Of a stretch of 64,000 nt of DNA, positions 47,596 through 59,796 are shown one piece after another. The stretch is from positions 32,468,587 through 32,532,586 of the forward strand of contig CM073591.1 of assembly GCA_037074705.1 (NCBI GenBank), read 5' to 3'. This DNA comes from Zhengitettix transpicula (taxonomy: Eukaryota > Arthropoda > Insecta > Orthoptera > Tetrigidae). Below the pieces are notes generated by a model. It was not told where the DNA came from. It did no database searches and saw only the letters and a program-made list of their open reading frames with translations. The position numbers and the translations under genes are program-made. The first letter of the stretch is position 1, and every line of letters begins with the position of its first letter.

Positions 47596-48902
47596 ATCTA
47601 GCCGGCTTTGAAAAATTTATTTTCTGTCTTCATTCATCACTGTTCCGTGTTTAAAAATTTAATTTCAATTATCGATCAGTTCTTGAATTATATGTATTAT
47701 TTTATATTTATATTATAATCAAAATAATTAAAATTATCTTCAACATAATGTCACATTCAGAAAGACTGAATTCATTGACAGTTTGACAATTAAGAGTTCT
47801 TCAGAATGACTCCAGGATTGAAGAAGATATTTTTTTTATCAAAGAATTTGATCGCGATACTGAACAGTTGCAATTATTTGGTGCACTTAAGAGGATCACG
47901 CACATTAGATTAGAATCACTGGGGGGGAAAGGTAATAGGCTTACATCTGCCCCTGATGCCAAATCTGGAGGACAAGATTGACTTCGTTCCTGGGAGACTT
48001 CGCTCCGCCTAGACGCATCGCGACAATTTTAGATCAAGATTCGACAAGTTTTTATTCTTTATTCTGTTACTCCAATAATTTTATTTCGTATTCATAATTT
48101 AAATTACAAATATTAATATTTTAAGAACAAAAAGTGATTATCTTATATAATGACCAAACATATAAATGACATTCTAATAGAGAAAAAGCGGGGAAATTTC
48201 GGCATGAATGTATGAAGAGAGCCTAAACTGTTTAATCAAAACACAAAAGCAGGAACAAAAAATATTTTATGATTATTAAATTAAATCTATAGTAACCCTG
48301 AGTTTCATAAATGGAAATATTTGAGCGTATATTAATATTTCTTGCATTTAATTGTATTAAAAATTCCTAGCATGCTAGCAATTTGTGACACAACTGCGCC
48401 ATAAAACAGCAAACACGTCTTCCTGTTTTTAATCTATATTTCAATATTGAAAAATGAATGGATCTGTAGTGGTTACCAGCCTCTCCTAGAAATATATATA
48501 TGATGGTATATTCAAATAAAAATTAATAGACAGTCTGTATGATGTTTGTATTTTTAGGAAAATAATTCTTCACGTAGCATCCCTTGCGAATTGTTTGAAG
48601 ATGGAAGTAGGCCAGGTTGTTTGCAGATACATAAGAGAAGCCCGCAGCCTAAAATAGTCCATATAGAAAGCCGTTTTATTATAACACACGATCGATATCC
48701 CCGTGAAAGAGAGGTTTGTTGTCATCTGTAAGCCATAATTACACTTTGTTGTTTCATGATGCAGGATGCGTGGAAAAAAGAATTAGTGGCCTATTGTAAC
48801 ACACAGTATGCGTTCATTATACTGAATTTATGAGTTCGTTGCAATGTGTTCTGTCTATGAAATTAATAATCAGTAAATATTGTGAAAATTAAAGGAAAAT
48901 AT
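47596..48902. other. AT-rich non-coding DNA
   Basis: A less AT-rich patch at 47890-48020 contains GGGGGGGAAAGG. No gene or repeat recognised. Confidence 0.5.
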
Positions 48903-49525
48903 GAATGAAAGCAGACAAATTTGGTAGAAATAATTTAATAACATAAAATCGTAAATATTAATACGACATTTCGTCCTCAATCTAGGACTTCATCAGGTGA
49001 ACAGTGGATTTGGAGAGTTATGAATATAAAATTCCAAATAAAATTTATATTGTAATTGTCTCTAAAAATTGTTTTAATTTAATGTCTTTTACAACCATAT
49101 TTTTCAGTTGTTTAAACTTTCATGAGCTTAAGGTTCGTTTAACCGTTTTCATCAGTGAATTATGAACATTGATGACCATTTTGCATAGATATATTATCTC
49201 TAAATATGTCAAAGAGATTCTATATGACCCGACAAGTATAATAAGAATGATATCTCAACAAGTGTTGGTTAAAAATTTTGGTATATAGTTTTTTTTAGCA
49301 CAAAATTACAATTCACGTTCGTTGCCAATTCTTCTATATTTTGTACTAAACCTTTTAGTTAACACTTTTTTAAATTAGTTAATATATCGTTTATTTGGAT
49401 TTTTAGATTAATAGTACTCCAAATCCATTGTACACCTGGTTTAGTCCTAGATTGAGAGAAACGCTGTATTAATAATTGTTTTTAAGTTATTAAACTATTA
49501 GCGACAAATTTGTCTGTTTTCATTC
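48903..49525. mobile_element. Fold-back element with outward hammerhead-like motifs in both arms
   Basis: Left arm 48903-49014 and right arm 49419-49525 are reverse complements at about 80 percent by eye, sharing GAATGAAA, AGACAAATTTG, TATTAAT, GTCCTAGATTGAG and CCAAATCC. The left arm (48963-48998, minus) has an almost complete hammerhead core: CTGATGA, one extra A, stem GTCCT/AGGAC, GAAA. The right arm has the same block but its first core is eroded to CTGGTTT. The ~400-bp centre is AT-rich and non-coding. A Penelope-type element with inverted terminal repeats is the best guess. Confidence 0.6.
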
Positions 49526-52500
49526 GTTTATAATTATATTAACGTCAGATAAATATAACTATAAACTACTAAGACATATTTTAATTGGAAAATTCCGGTT
49601 GTGCAGATTAAACAGTTATTGATTAAAAAATTGAATTCTGATTATTCTGAAAACTGATTTGCTTCTTTTCAATTTACTTTAAAAAATCCAATAGAAAATT
49701 TAATCCAAGCATAATCAATAAGTTTTTAGATTAGAGATAAAATACCTAAAAATATTTTTTCCTAACAAGATTAAAAATAAATAGTCGAAATTTGTTTTTT
49801 CTACTATATTTCATAAATACTAACTCTTATCGTTATTTCATTAGAGCTTCCCTTAAAAGAAATTCCTTTCATAATAACTGTGAAAAAAGTATGAGACTTT
49901 ATGTCCTATAAATAAATTAATGGTGTTTAGTCAGGAAAGTAATTATGAAATTTATTGTATTAAAATTGTCATACCTGATCATACGTCCAAGAAGACGTAT
50001 TTAATATATTTTCCGCAATGTATATATAATATACCTAACTTTCAATTCCAGTTTTCCGATGAAAAGTTATAAAATTAATGAGTTAAATTTGAAGATCACA
50101 TGTCTAATAAATTTTTTATTAATTTTCCACACATCTCTATTGTGTATATGCACATTTTAACGACGAAACAGCCACACGTGTAATCGTTACACAGAATATA
50201 TTGTTAAAGATATATGTTAACAAAATTTCTACCCAATTAAATTTTAAAATTCCAGACATCCAGAAAAGTTTGGTTTTAAATATTCTTCTAACATACAATT
50301 GAAATAATTTGATGAGATACACTTCCTACTTGTTATATTCGTATAACATATTTAATTAATAATTATTCACATTCTCAATTTAACGTGTAGTTTCTGATTT
50401 CTAGAATTCCTAAAATATTAAAAACTTTGAAAACAAGCATTGATCAAGGGTCAACAACTTAAGCCACTATATCATGTTCATATAACACTGGACACACATC
50501 CTTGGGGAGTAATATTATAAGACACGCGATGTTGGCCGGTACACGAACGCATTAGTCTCGTCTTGGGAATAAAAAATATATATAATTCTGTATAATAATA
50601 CTAACATGACTTTCTTAAATTATAGTCATTCTTATTTTAATCATATTTTATTTAATTGTTATCAAATAAATTATCCAGCTTATTAGGCATGAATTAAGAT
50701 CTTCTCTTTTATTTACTACGCACTTGTGGTTAAATCCAGCACTATGAAATGTGATATGGTATGAGAGAAAGAAGACACAATTAAACAAGTCGGGAAATCG
50801 CTTCTCATTAATATAATACTCTTTTTTTTTTGGTGATCGTTGAATTCCTCTTGGATTCGTTCAGTGCAGGATTACGGTTGCGGCGCGAACTACACGGAAC
50901 AGAAATGTCCGATAATTTATCACTCAATATCGAAATCCAATACAGGTATATTCAGGTTTAAAGATGACCAGGATTCCGAGGATAACACACGTAGAATAGA
51001 CACCCTTAACCTCGTTTCACCAGGCTGCCAATTTATTAAACTGTCCTCCAAAATAATTTCTCATCTATGGCCCACTATAAAAGCTAATAATTATACTGTA
51101 TATTGTACAGTTGTTTAGTGCTTCTCAAAAATTTACCAAGAATATTTTTACAATTATGGACGAATTTTTAGTGTTGAAATATTAGTTTCGAGTTAACTGC
51201 ATTCAATCTCATCCGACATTTTAAACTTTCATTTCCCGGAATAAGATTCCTTGTCTAACACAGCTCATGTTGGAGTTTTAACAGGAGGCTGTCCTAGGAG
51301 TAATAATTCAAAATAGGACTGTTTAACCATCGGAGGGAGAGAAAAATTCCATGAGCCGACTTGAACCCTGCAGAAGAAAAGGGAAGGGGAGTTGTACGGA
51401 AATTTTATTTCTCAACATATTTCCTGAACAGCTTACATACGTCACTGCTTTATTGTTTTATTAACTACTGTTTATGATCTGGTATTGTTTTATTTATAAG
51501 ACATAATTTTTATGTACTTTGATGATAACAGACATTTAAAAATATTTTATTCAACGACGATTTTGTAATTTTTTGTAATTTAATCAGGTTAATAGATAAT
51601 AATTTCTACTTCCAAAACCTCAATGATATGAGTTCTTTTACTTGTTACATTACTTATAGAATTTTAGACTTGTTGTGATACAGTTTTTCCCTGTATATTT
51701 AATCTGTATTTTCTGATTAATTTAGTTGTTTTCCTTGTAAGATTAGTTTCAATTTATTTTATTGACATAAATTATTTTTCTAATATAAATAATTAAAAAT
51801 AAAAAAATTAGTTTTGTAAATAAATTAAATGTAGTATACTAACCGCTGTATGTTACGGTAAGCGGTGTTTGTAGTCTGCGGAACAATAAAAGCTACTTAT
51901 TTAATTTATATATATATATATATAACACGATTAAGTAACAATAATAAAGGGGCAACCTCATAACCAATAAATCACTTCGCATGGCAAATTCATTTAAAAT
52001 TTATAAAGAAAATAAATCTAAAGGGAAAATTTGTATTATAATTTGATATTGAAGAAACATAACATAAATAATCTGTTGAAAGTACAAAAATATTCAATAA
52101 GGCCGTTGAATAAAAATATTTATATATTTCTGCTATGTTGGTTTATAATTCAGCTTATTAATTAAAACAGCAGACGTCAAATAAAATATTATGAAATAAA
52201 TACTGTAAAAGTGATATCACAAAGTGTATATTGAAAATAATAATTTATAGTTGAATACGAAATGTATAGGGGATTGTCACACGGGTTTTAATTGAGACAA
52301 TTTAAAAAAATAATTTTTAACTTGCCTTAATTTGTTACTTTATGAGTAAGGTTTATTAGGAAGCGACCATGAAACATTGAAGTATAATTCGTGAAAAAAA
52401 AAGTAGTTTAACTTCTGATTTATCAGACTGGAAATTGTTGACGGCTAAATACGAACCCAAGAGGTAACTGTGCTTGCAAAAAAATAACAGTTGTCAGATA

Positions 52501-53452
52501 GCATGTAGTAAAATAATAATATACGTCAGTTAAATTGATGGTTTAAAATGTCTTTTGCACGATAAATTCCAAGCTCCTAGAGAAAGTTAAGTGAGGAGAA
52601 GATATGTTTAGGGAAAATTAACAATTTGTAAAGTACACTGTCACGTTTTAAACATCTAAAAAATCGTATTGAAAAAGCTACTGTTAAAAAATAATTCCAT
52701 GCATATAAATTTGAAAATATGGTAGTGTACCGATGATAGTTGTATACTGACTTTAGAACGAAATGTCATTCAAACAAGTTTTGAAATACAAATATTTCGA
52801 GCTCCATTCAAACATTATGAGTAAAGTTTCAAAAGTGTATCTCATCGTGACGCTTGGTCTTGTTTGTACAAGGCGAACGCAACCGATATTTCACAAGTCT
52901 AGAATGAGCACCACGCTTATTTGTGAGATAAATCCTCGGCCGTGACATGAAAAGGTTTCTCTGCATCATATAAAACTATGGACGGCTGGACCCTCGTTTA
53001 CAAATTCCACTAAGAGGTTGAAATAGTATAAATTAATGTGGATTTCCAGACTCTGAAAGTAACTTAGAAAGGCTGTATACAGAATCCTCATCACTACGCC
53101 CCTTCATGAATCTTGAATGCATCACACAACACACATTGGGCTATCTTTTATTCGCCATGACATAAATCTTCCGAATCCATACGTCTAACGCTCAACATAT
53201 TATATTATATTTTCTTATATAAAATAGTATTTTATATATTATTAAGGCAATTAGAGCATTGTTATAATGAGTTTCAGCATTCAACAGTAAAACTTTTGAG
53301 AATGAAATGGTAAGATGGATTGTTTCATTTTAGTGTATGTTGAACGTTTTACTTGATGCGAGTTTTAATTGTAGGGTTATTAAAATAATAATGACTGATA
53401 ATATTGTATTGATAATACCTAGTGAATTGCTTGTTTACATTCAGCAGTTATT
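49526..53452. other. AT-rich non-coding DNA
   Basis: Long AT-rich stretch. The 92-codon frame at 50840-51118 lies in a slightly richer patch but has no recognisable motif. A (TA)n run occurs at 51908-51924. No repeats of the major families. Confidence 0.5.
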
Positions 53453-53527
53453 ATGTCCAACGTTCCCCCTGAGACGATTTTCCTTTCCGTGTTCTCGTCG
53501 CTTCTGGGGTCGATTCTCTTCTTTTAG
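53453..53527 (+). CDS. Candidate 24-codon micro-ORF, hydrophobic
   Basis: ATG at 53453 to TAG at 53525-53527. The peptide begins MSNVPPETIFL and is hydrophobic to its end (LLGSILFF), reminiscent of a single-pass membrane micropeptide or the end of an exon. Most third positions are G, C or T in a patch richer in GC than its flanks. An overlapping 81-codon frame (53337-53582) in another phase competes. Length gives almost no statistical support. Confidence 0.12.
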   Translation: MSNVPPETIFLSVFSSLLGSILFF

Positions 53528-53860
53528 AAGGAACTTGTGTAGAAATGTTTTAGTCAGTGTTGACAGCGAGGGCACTTTATAAAAGTGTCGTCGGAATTTA
53601 ACCAAACATCGTAAACTATAATGTCGGAAGACTTCCGTAACTAATCACGGCTCGGTTGGCGTTACCGCCGTAACCATGTTTCCTATATTAACCCTAAGAT
53701 ACGCCGTCATTGTGAAACAGACCGCAGATATTTTCCGAAGGGGCCGAAGTTTTCATCTGTAGATTTTTTTAATTTTCTTACTGTCATTTCATGCTACTAA
53801 GCTGTAGCGAACACTAAAAAATTATTTATCGAAAATTTTATTTTTATTTTATTTTTTTAT

Positions 53861-54409
53861 TTTTTTTAGGGCAACAGGCTACATTAAGGTTATTCACATT
53901 GGGCAACTCCCCTTTAATAGCATAGGAAGGGATTTAAAAGCGGAGATGCGGAAGAGTAGAGGAAGGTAGCCAAGGGTTAACTAGGGCCCCCGGGCTATAT
54001 TTTAAGGATCCTACCCGGCAATCGCCTAAAGAAATGCAGGGAAAACCTTAGAAAATCCTGCATCGGGTATTGGGTACTTGTCCCAAGCCCTTCAGATAGC
54101 GGGAGAGGAGTTCGCTGTGGGGACGCAGCATTCCCTTCTCCGTGCCTCGACCAGTTTAGCAGGCAGCTGGCCTACTATTCCAATGGGAATAGCGTACAAC
54201 TCTTACCGTATGCCCAAGGTCTGTGACCCCGGAACATACACCTCTCAAAACAGGCCGAGGTGCCTCGGCTTGTGGGAACCTTAGTTCAAAAAGGGAGAGG
54301 AAAAGGCATACCCAAAGGTAGCCCCTTCGTATCTCTCCTAAAAGGTTCTGCCTGCGAGAGAAAATCCCTCGCAGGTTACCTGCAAGAGAATCCTCTCGCA
54401 GGCTTTTTT
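53861..54409 (-). mobile_element. PA-560, full-length copy
   Basis: A T run at 53861-53867 marks the poly(A) end. The complete body follows, and two hairpin monomers at the 5' end lie at about 54350-54403. About 18 bp (the GTAGGTCGGGCAT region) are missing near 54068 relative to other copies. Confidence 0.85.
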
Positions 54410-54530
54410 CCCCTTGGCTACCTTCCTCCGCCCTTCCGCATCCCCCCTTTCAAATCCCTTCCTATGCTATTAAAGGGGAGTTGCCCAAAGTGGATTACTC
54501 TCATGTAGCCTGTTGCTCTACAAAAAATTA
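54410..54530 (+). mobile_element. PA-560 3' fragment, inverted against the preceding copy
   Basis: The terminal ~115 bp of the element in the opposite orientation directly abuts the 5' end of the previous copy, so the pair is bounded by ~115-bp inverted repeats. It ends in TACAAAAAATT. Confidence 0.8.
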
Positions 54531-55617
54531 TCGAAAAGTATTGGGCTTAGTCTTCAAAATAGGAATAAAACCCAGTTTCCACCATAGATAAATAATTTAT
54601 ATGATATACATTGTAACTACACCCAAAAATACTAATAAACTTAACAATGTAGGCTGCAATGAAGTGACATTCGGAGGTTACCCACTACAAGTGAAATTAA
54701 TGAGTTACTAAGAATTTAACTCCCAACTAATCGATAGTTCATTTTTATGCGCGGTGAAATACAAGGCAAGCATGTGTTAGTTATACGATTGTCACCGCGT
54801 AATTAATTTTTTTTACAAATTAAATAAATCGAAAAAAATCATTGTTATGTATAAATACAAATTAATACAAACGTAAAATATTAAAGCACAATATTTGTTT
54901 TATTTATTAGTTTATGTAAAAGGCGCTTCACGTTTCCATTGTAACCAAAAGGGACAGAAACTGTTTTATTACTTCATCTATATGAAAATTGTAATTAAAT
55001 TTATTTGTTTTAAAGAGTTAGAATTTCACAAACACCTTATATGTAAAATATGTAAATGAGTATTTTAAATAGATCGCAAGTGTTCCGGTAATAAGTGTTT
55101 GATTAGAAAACAGACGACTGGCAACACACTAAAGGTGTATTACGTGTCACGCATTCAGGAAGAAACTCTCAATCTTAATAAGCAGTGGTGTACGACTAAT
55201 AGTTAAAATATTTTGTCCAGTTTATTTTAAAGTATTATATTACTAATTCAATTTTTACATTATCTCAGATGTGATTATTAAAGAACTACTAATTTGAAGG
55301 AGTATACAATAAATAAAATTCTGATTCTGTGCATTGTCTATAACAATAGTTACAGATCAAGTCGACCATTGCAAAGAACATATTCAAATATTAATTCTTG
55401 CATTATGTGGCTTTCAATTACAGCACAAATATTTAAAGTTATACATGAATATCAAATACTGGACTTATTTTATAAATAATTTTTAATCCGACTTATTTCA
55501 TTTTATTAAAGAATAATTAATAATAATAATTAAAGAACATTTAATTAAATATTAATATAGGTTTTGAGTTTTGTAAAATTACGAATGCAGTTGTGACACT
55601 CTAGGCTCTTCTTCGCA
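54531..55617. other. AT-rich non-coding DNA
   Basis: Nothing recognised. The 61-codon frame at 55294-55479 is of AT-driven composition. Confidence 0.5.
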
Positions 55618-55670
55618 CCTGACGAAAGGGACAAGAATCCCAGAAACGTTGTGTGGTATTTATATCATCT
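55618..55670 (+). ncRNA. Hammerhead-like motif (Penelope-type relic)
   Basis: CTGACGA, AA, stem GGGA/TCCC, A, GAAACGTTGTG. Downstream GTGGTATTTATATCATC also follows the motif at 57604-57648, so these are two copies of one repeat. Extra unpaired As and no clear helix I argue against activity. Confidence 0.35.
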
Positions 55671-56780
55671 CTTTTTTGTCTGAATTGGCTATCTTTCTTA
55701 TTCATTATTTTGAATCAGAGGTAAATTTTTCATTTTATCATTTTATTAAACTTGTGTGTACTTTACCATTTACCAGAATTGCTCTGCAGGTTTCATTTTC
55801 AAATAACTTAGAAGGAGGCCATCGACACATGGTATTAGCGTCCAAATCTGTTCGGCTTGTAGTTTGTGGGAATAAGCCCGGGGCTAAGCACCACTGGTCC
55901 TAGTGGAGTGTTACTCTTCACCTGGACTAAATGAAGCCCTTCAAGTGGAGAGCAACATGCAATCCTTATCGACATATGGGTGAAGTAATACTCAAAAGAG
56001 CTTAATGCAGAATTTCTGCAAATTTCCATGAGGGAGAATGAGGAGGGTACCTCCGATACAGTGACACGGAACCCTTCATTAAATCCCAATCTGAATTACA
56101 ATTTTTATTAAATCATATTTATGTTGGAAAATGAAAACTGACATGAAAATATTTTTACATTGGATAATAAATTAGATGAATAAATTGGCCAATAAAGTCA
56201 AAAAAAATTAATACATGGAAATCCCAGCATTGAATATAAATAAATTAGAAAAAAAGACTGAATTTTTATCGAATCGTCCTGAATTTGGGACAAAATCAGG
56301 TAATATATATTTTAACTAAATTAATGTGAAAAATAATTTCTCCATCACGTTTTTAAGTATAAAATCGGTCAAAATAATTTTACTCTATTAAATAAACAAT
56401 TTTTCGTGATTTTATTGGCTACTTTATATATTTTTTTATGTAATTTTAAATAATCATTAAATTTGTGTTATTTATACATAAAAAATTTCTTTGAAATATT
56501 TGCCGTTGTTTGTGAAATTAATACAAATTTAGGGATCCAGAAAAAATGTAGATTAATAATGAATGCACTGCCTCATATTTCGCATTAGTAACAGACAAGA
56601 CACGTAACAGTCTGTGACGAATTTTCATCTTAAGGGCAGCATAGTTTAAAACTTCAATATTTATGATAACTGATTTTATCCTTATTGAAATCTATTGAAT
56701 AAATTTCAAATCTAAATATTTATTCTGCAATAACTGAAGCTAAAACCCACTTTTGTATTGAGACTTTTCAGGTCGGCATT
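55671..56780. other. AT-rich non-coding DNA
   Basis: A patch at 55800-56090 is less AT-rich with 84-codon frames on both strands and no recognised domain. The remainder is AT-rich. Confidence 0.45.
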
Positions 56781-56784
56781 TGAT

Positions 56785-56971
56785 GATATTTAAGAAGCAA
56801 ACAGACAGAGAATTTCGACATTTGGAAATACACTTCTATTTGTAAAAAATTTGGGAAATACCAAAGTTAGAAAGGGAATGTATATTAATCGAATTGAAAT
56901 TCTTTCTAATATCACTAAAACGAATATAGTGACCCCTATTATCTTTTATAAATTATATTTTGCTCGTCTTT
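56785..56971 (+). pseudogene. Penelope-like element ORF, C-terminal remnant
   Basis: A frame open to TGA near 56971 encodes protein-like sequence including VRKGMYINRIEIL. The pattern KG, then two to three residues, N, then hydrophobic-E-hydrophobic resembles the C-terminal region of GIY-YIG-containing Penelope-like proteins. It is short and bounded by stops. The assignment is from memory of the pattern and is supported mainly by the neighbouring remnant at 57356 and the motif at 57604. Confidence 0.3.
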
Positions 56972-57355
56972 GACTTTATTATTCATTCTAGTTTTAAAAC
57001 TTAGTTCAACTGAATAGTTATTGCGAAGTATTACTTAATTTTATAAAATGTTTTTCCAGTTCATTTACAACATTTCCTTCATACATTAACATTATTTCTT
57101 TATTTAATTCCTAACTTACATCCAAATACAATAAAAAATTAGATTTTTACAGTTATCTATTTTAAATTCAGTAATTAAATACATTACTTCACGCATTTAA
57201 TCATTAACTAAACAAGTTGTGTCTCATGAGAATTTTATAACTATAACGGTGGCTTCCAACATTTATAATGAATTTTACTTGCGTCCATCATCTCGCTTAA
57301 TCATCTTCGTCTAAGGGCAGCTATAATTTAGAAGTTTGATTTCCTATTTAAAAAA

Positions 57356-57606
57356 ACTTTTCCCAATTATTCCACACACAACAATTACAAAGACAACTGG
57401 TTCAAAATTCTCAGAAACCACTTTATTTCTAAGGAAGTTACTGATGTTGTATCTCTTGGGATAAAATTTAGTTTACCTACCACATCCATTAAGAAATAAC
57501 AATCGATTCCTCTCATGAAACAAATCGAAACAAATATATCTGTATTCCCTGCGAAATAAAACAATAAAACCAGGAAAACATCCGAAAAAACACCTTCCGC
57601 AAACTG
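57356..57606 (+). pseudogene. Penelope-like element ORF, N-terminal remnant, broken
   Basis: A plus-strand frame reads through KDNWFKILRNHF and VVSLGIKFSLP to TAA at 57497-57499. The same phase then continues with IPLMKQIETNISVFPAK to a second TAA, and on. The 'LxxGxKFxxP' block followed by a helix with IExxI is characteristic of the N-terminal part of Penelope-like proteins. At least two in-frame stops make it a pseudogene. It is followed immediately by a degenerate hammerhead-like motif. Confidence 0.4.
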
Positions 57607-57665
57607 ATAAAAAACCAAGAAATGGAATAAGGTTTCCAGAAACGTTGAGTGGTATTTATATCATC
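57604..57665 (+). ncRNA. Degenerate hammerhead-like motif (Penelope-type relic)
   Basis: CTGATAA, then a stem AACC/GGTT with a long loop, then CCAGAAACGTTGAG, then GTGGTATTTATATCATC. The core has A for G at one position. Same repeat as at 55618. Confidence 0.3.
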
Positions 57666-58639
57666 ACTTCTTTTATCTGTATTTGACTGTCTTATGTTAT
57701 AATTATATTTATAGTTATAATTATTCTTTCAACAAACCTATAAGAGTCTAATGAAAAAGGTATCAAATTTAAGTAAATAAATCACGGAAAACTTCTTACG
57801 AATAGTCGAAACAATTTCTAAATTTGATTTAGTTTTCAAGACTGGTAATTATGACGTAAATAATTCCAAAAATCAAAACCGCATAATTACTCAATTAAAT
57901 TGTTTACTTACAATTTGTAAGAATTAAAGTAATAATGTATAATTGGTTAGCAACTCCAACATCTTTCAAGAATGTACAAAATAGACGTCAAAAATGTTTA
58001 GTTTAAAATAAGATTTAAAAAACTTTACGATCCCGTCCATACAAGAGAAAACATTGATTTCATTTCAAAGTGCTGAAGCTAAAATCAAATATAGAGGCCG
58101 TATCACATAAACGAATAGTTTATTTTATTTTTCAATTAGTTTATCATTGATAACAGATACTTTTAACTCTAATGGCATTTGTAAATATAAACTCAAGTAT
58201 TCATAATTTTAATCTACTATTATCTTCGTATGAAATAGATTTATTGACATTAAATGAAAAAAAATGGTTGATTATTTTTCATTGGATAGACAATGAGGCT
58301 TCAAATTTAATTTGTTGTTATAAATATGGGATTTTAAAACTTAGAAGTCAATCAAATATATCTCTTATTACAATTTCATCAATTTTTATTATATACTAAA
58401 CCTTTTCCTTCCATAGTCAAATTTATATCCTTTAGTAAATATGGACTGGATCTTAAAATTGTTTTAACTGCGATAAAGCTAAAAAAAATTAACTTCCGTC
58501 GTATACATTCCCTAAAAAGGTAATAATTTCTAATTATCCATTATTTCTGTAGTTTTTACAACTTTTAATAGTCTTATATGGTTTTGTTACGCTTCAAAGT
58601 TGTGTGTTGGATGAGTGTGATTCACGGACTCTAAAATTA

Positions 58640-58691
<52 letters not shown>

Positions 58692-59783
58692 AACGATTTT
58701 ATTATGGGTGCAGTAATGATTTGACGAGCAAATAAAGTGAATCATAAAGTAGACTGACAGACAAAACTGCATTAAAGGTTGCATGTCATAGAAAAGTTTT
58801 GATGGTCGGATAAAATTATGTATTAGAGGATTTCATGAAACAGAATCCGGTAATTACACATTGTATGAGAAATTGTTAGGGAAATTCGGCACTGCAGATT
58901 GGTACGTTGCACTCATATAATTTGAGAGTCAGCGGAACAGAAAGTCATTCAGGACCATTAGGGCTTATTATTGGCTCCATCCACAACTGACAAAAACGCA
59001 CGTGGTTGCCGTAATGGATAGTCCAACGTAGTCTCCGAGTCGTCCGTGTCACGCAAGTGCAGTTGCACGACACAGGGCCAAATAATGGATTATCTCAGTT
59101 CTTTCAGTCACGTACATACACAATTCTCGATTCATGGCGGAGTAAACAAGAAAAAAAACGCCTTCAGGTTTGTAAGTCTTGTGGGTGTGGTTTGTCCCGT
59201 AAAGGGCTTTAATCACGCGCGAATTCTCCTACTGTGGATGTTGTCTTTGTTTGTGGCAGTGATTGTTTGCGTCTACCATCGGTCTCTGAATGACGCCGTT
59301 CCATTAAGTCGAGTTACAATAATGATGGGCGATAGAAGCTTCTTCCCGCGAGACGCTAGGACAAAAATGCACTTTTGTAACCGAGCTCCGAGAATTGTTC
59401 TCTAGCAGGGGAGTATTTTCTGCTACAACGTAACCAAATAAGCTATTCATTCTGGAAACCACCACTTTACAGGTATTAACAATTAGTCACAAATAAAAGT
59501 TTACATTAAACGAGAAAATACTTACTCTAGAATTTTCCCTCGGAAGACACCAAGTACCTTAATTTGCTATTAAGAAAAAACGCTAATTATATCATTATAT
59601 CACTGCTTTATTGTATATAATTTATATTTACATAACAGCCTAATTACTCTACATGTACAACACAAATTTATGATATTAGGCAGATACAATTTATCCTTAC
59701 GGGATAACCAAAATCAATTAATAATTATCGTCGATGACTTTCCTTTTTCATCAAAACATAACTCCTTGTGAGGCCTCCAGGTC
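57666..59783. other. AT-rich DNA, then a mixed-composition island
   Basis: Up to about 58630 the sequence is AT-rich. About 58880-59410 is mixed and holds a 119-codon frame (59046-59405) with one hydrophobic stretch (ILLLWMLSLFVAVIV) but no recognised family or homology cue. It is listed here rather than as a gene. Confidence 0.4.
58642..58689. repeat. (TA)n microsatellite
   Basis: About 24 TA units; the repeated IY residues in the minus-strand frame here are its translation. Confidence 0.95.
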
Positions 59784-59796
59784 TCGACATGTTTTG

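Noticed and set aside
53861..54530. PA-560 as a DNA transposon with long terminal inverted repeats
   Set aside because: The other copies have only one such end, end in poly(A), show variable 5' truncation and 11-13 bp duplications, which fit retrotransposition; the inverted pair here is better explained by a second fragment.
59046..59405. 119-codon frame with one hydrophobic segment
   Set aside because: A single potential membrane stretch is not enough; no family, promoter or splice signal supports it.
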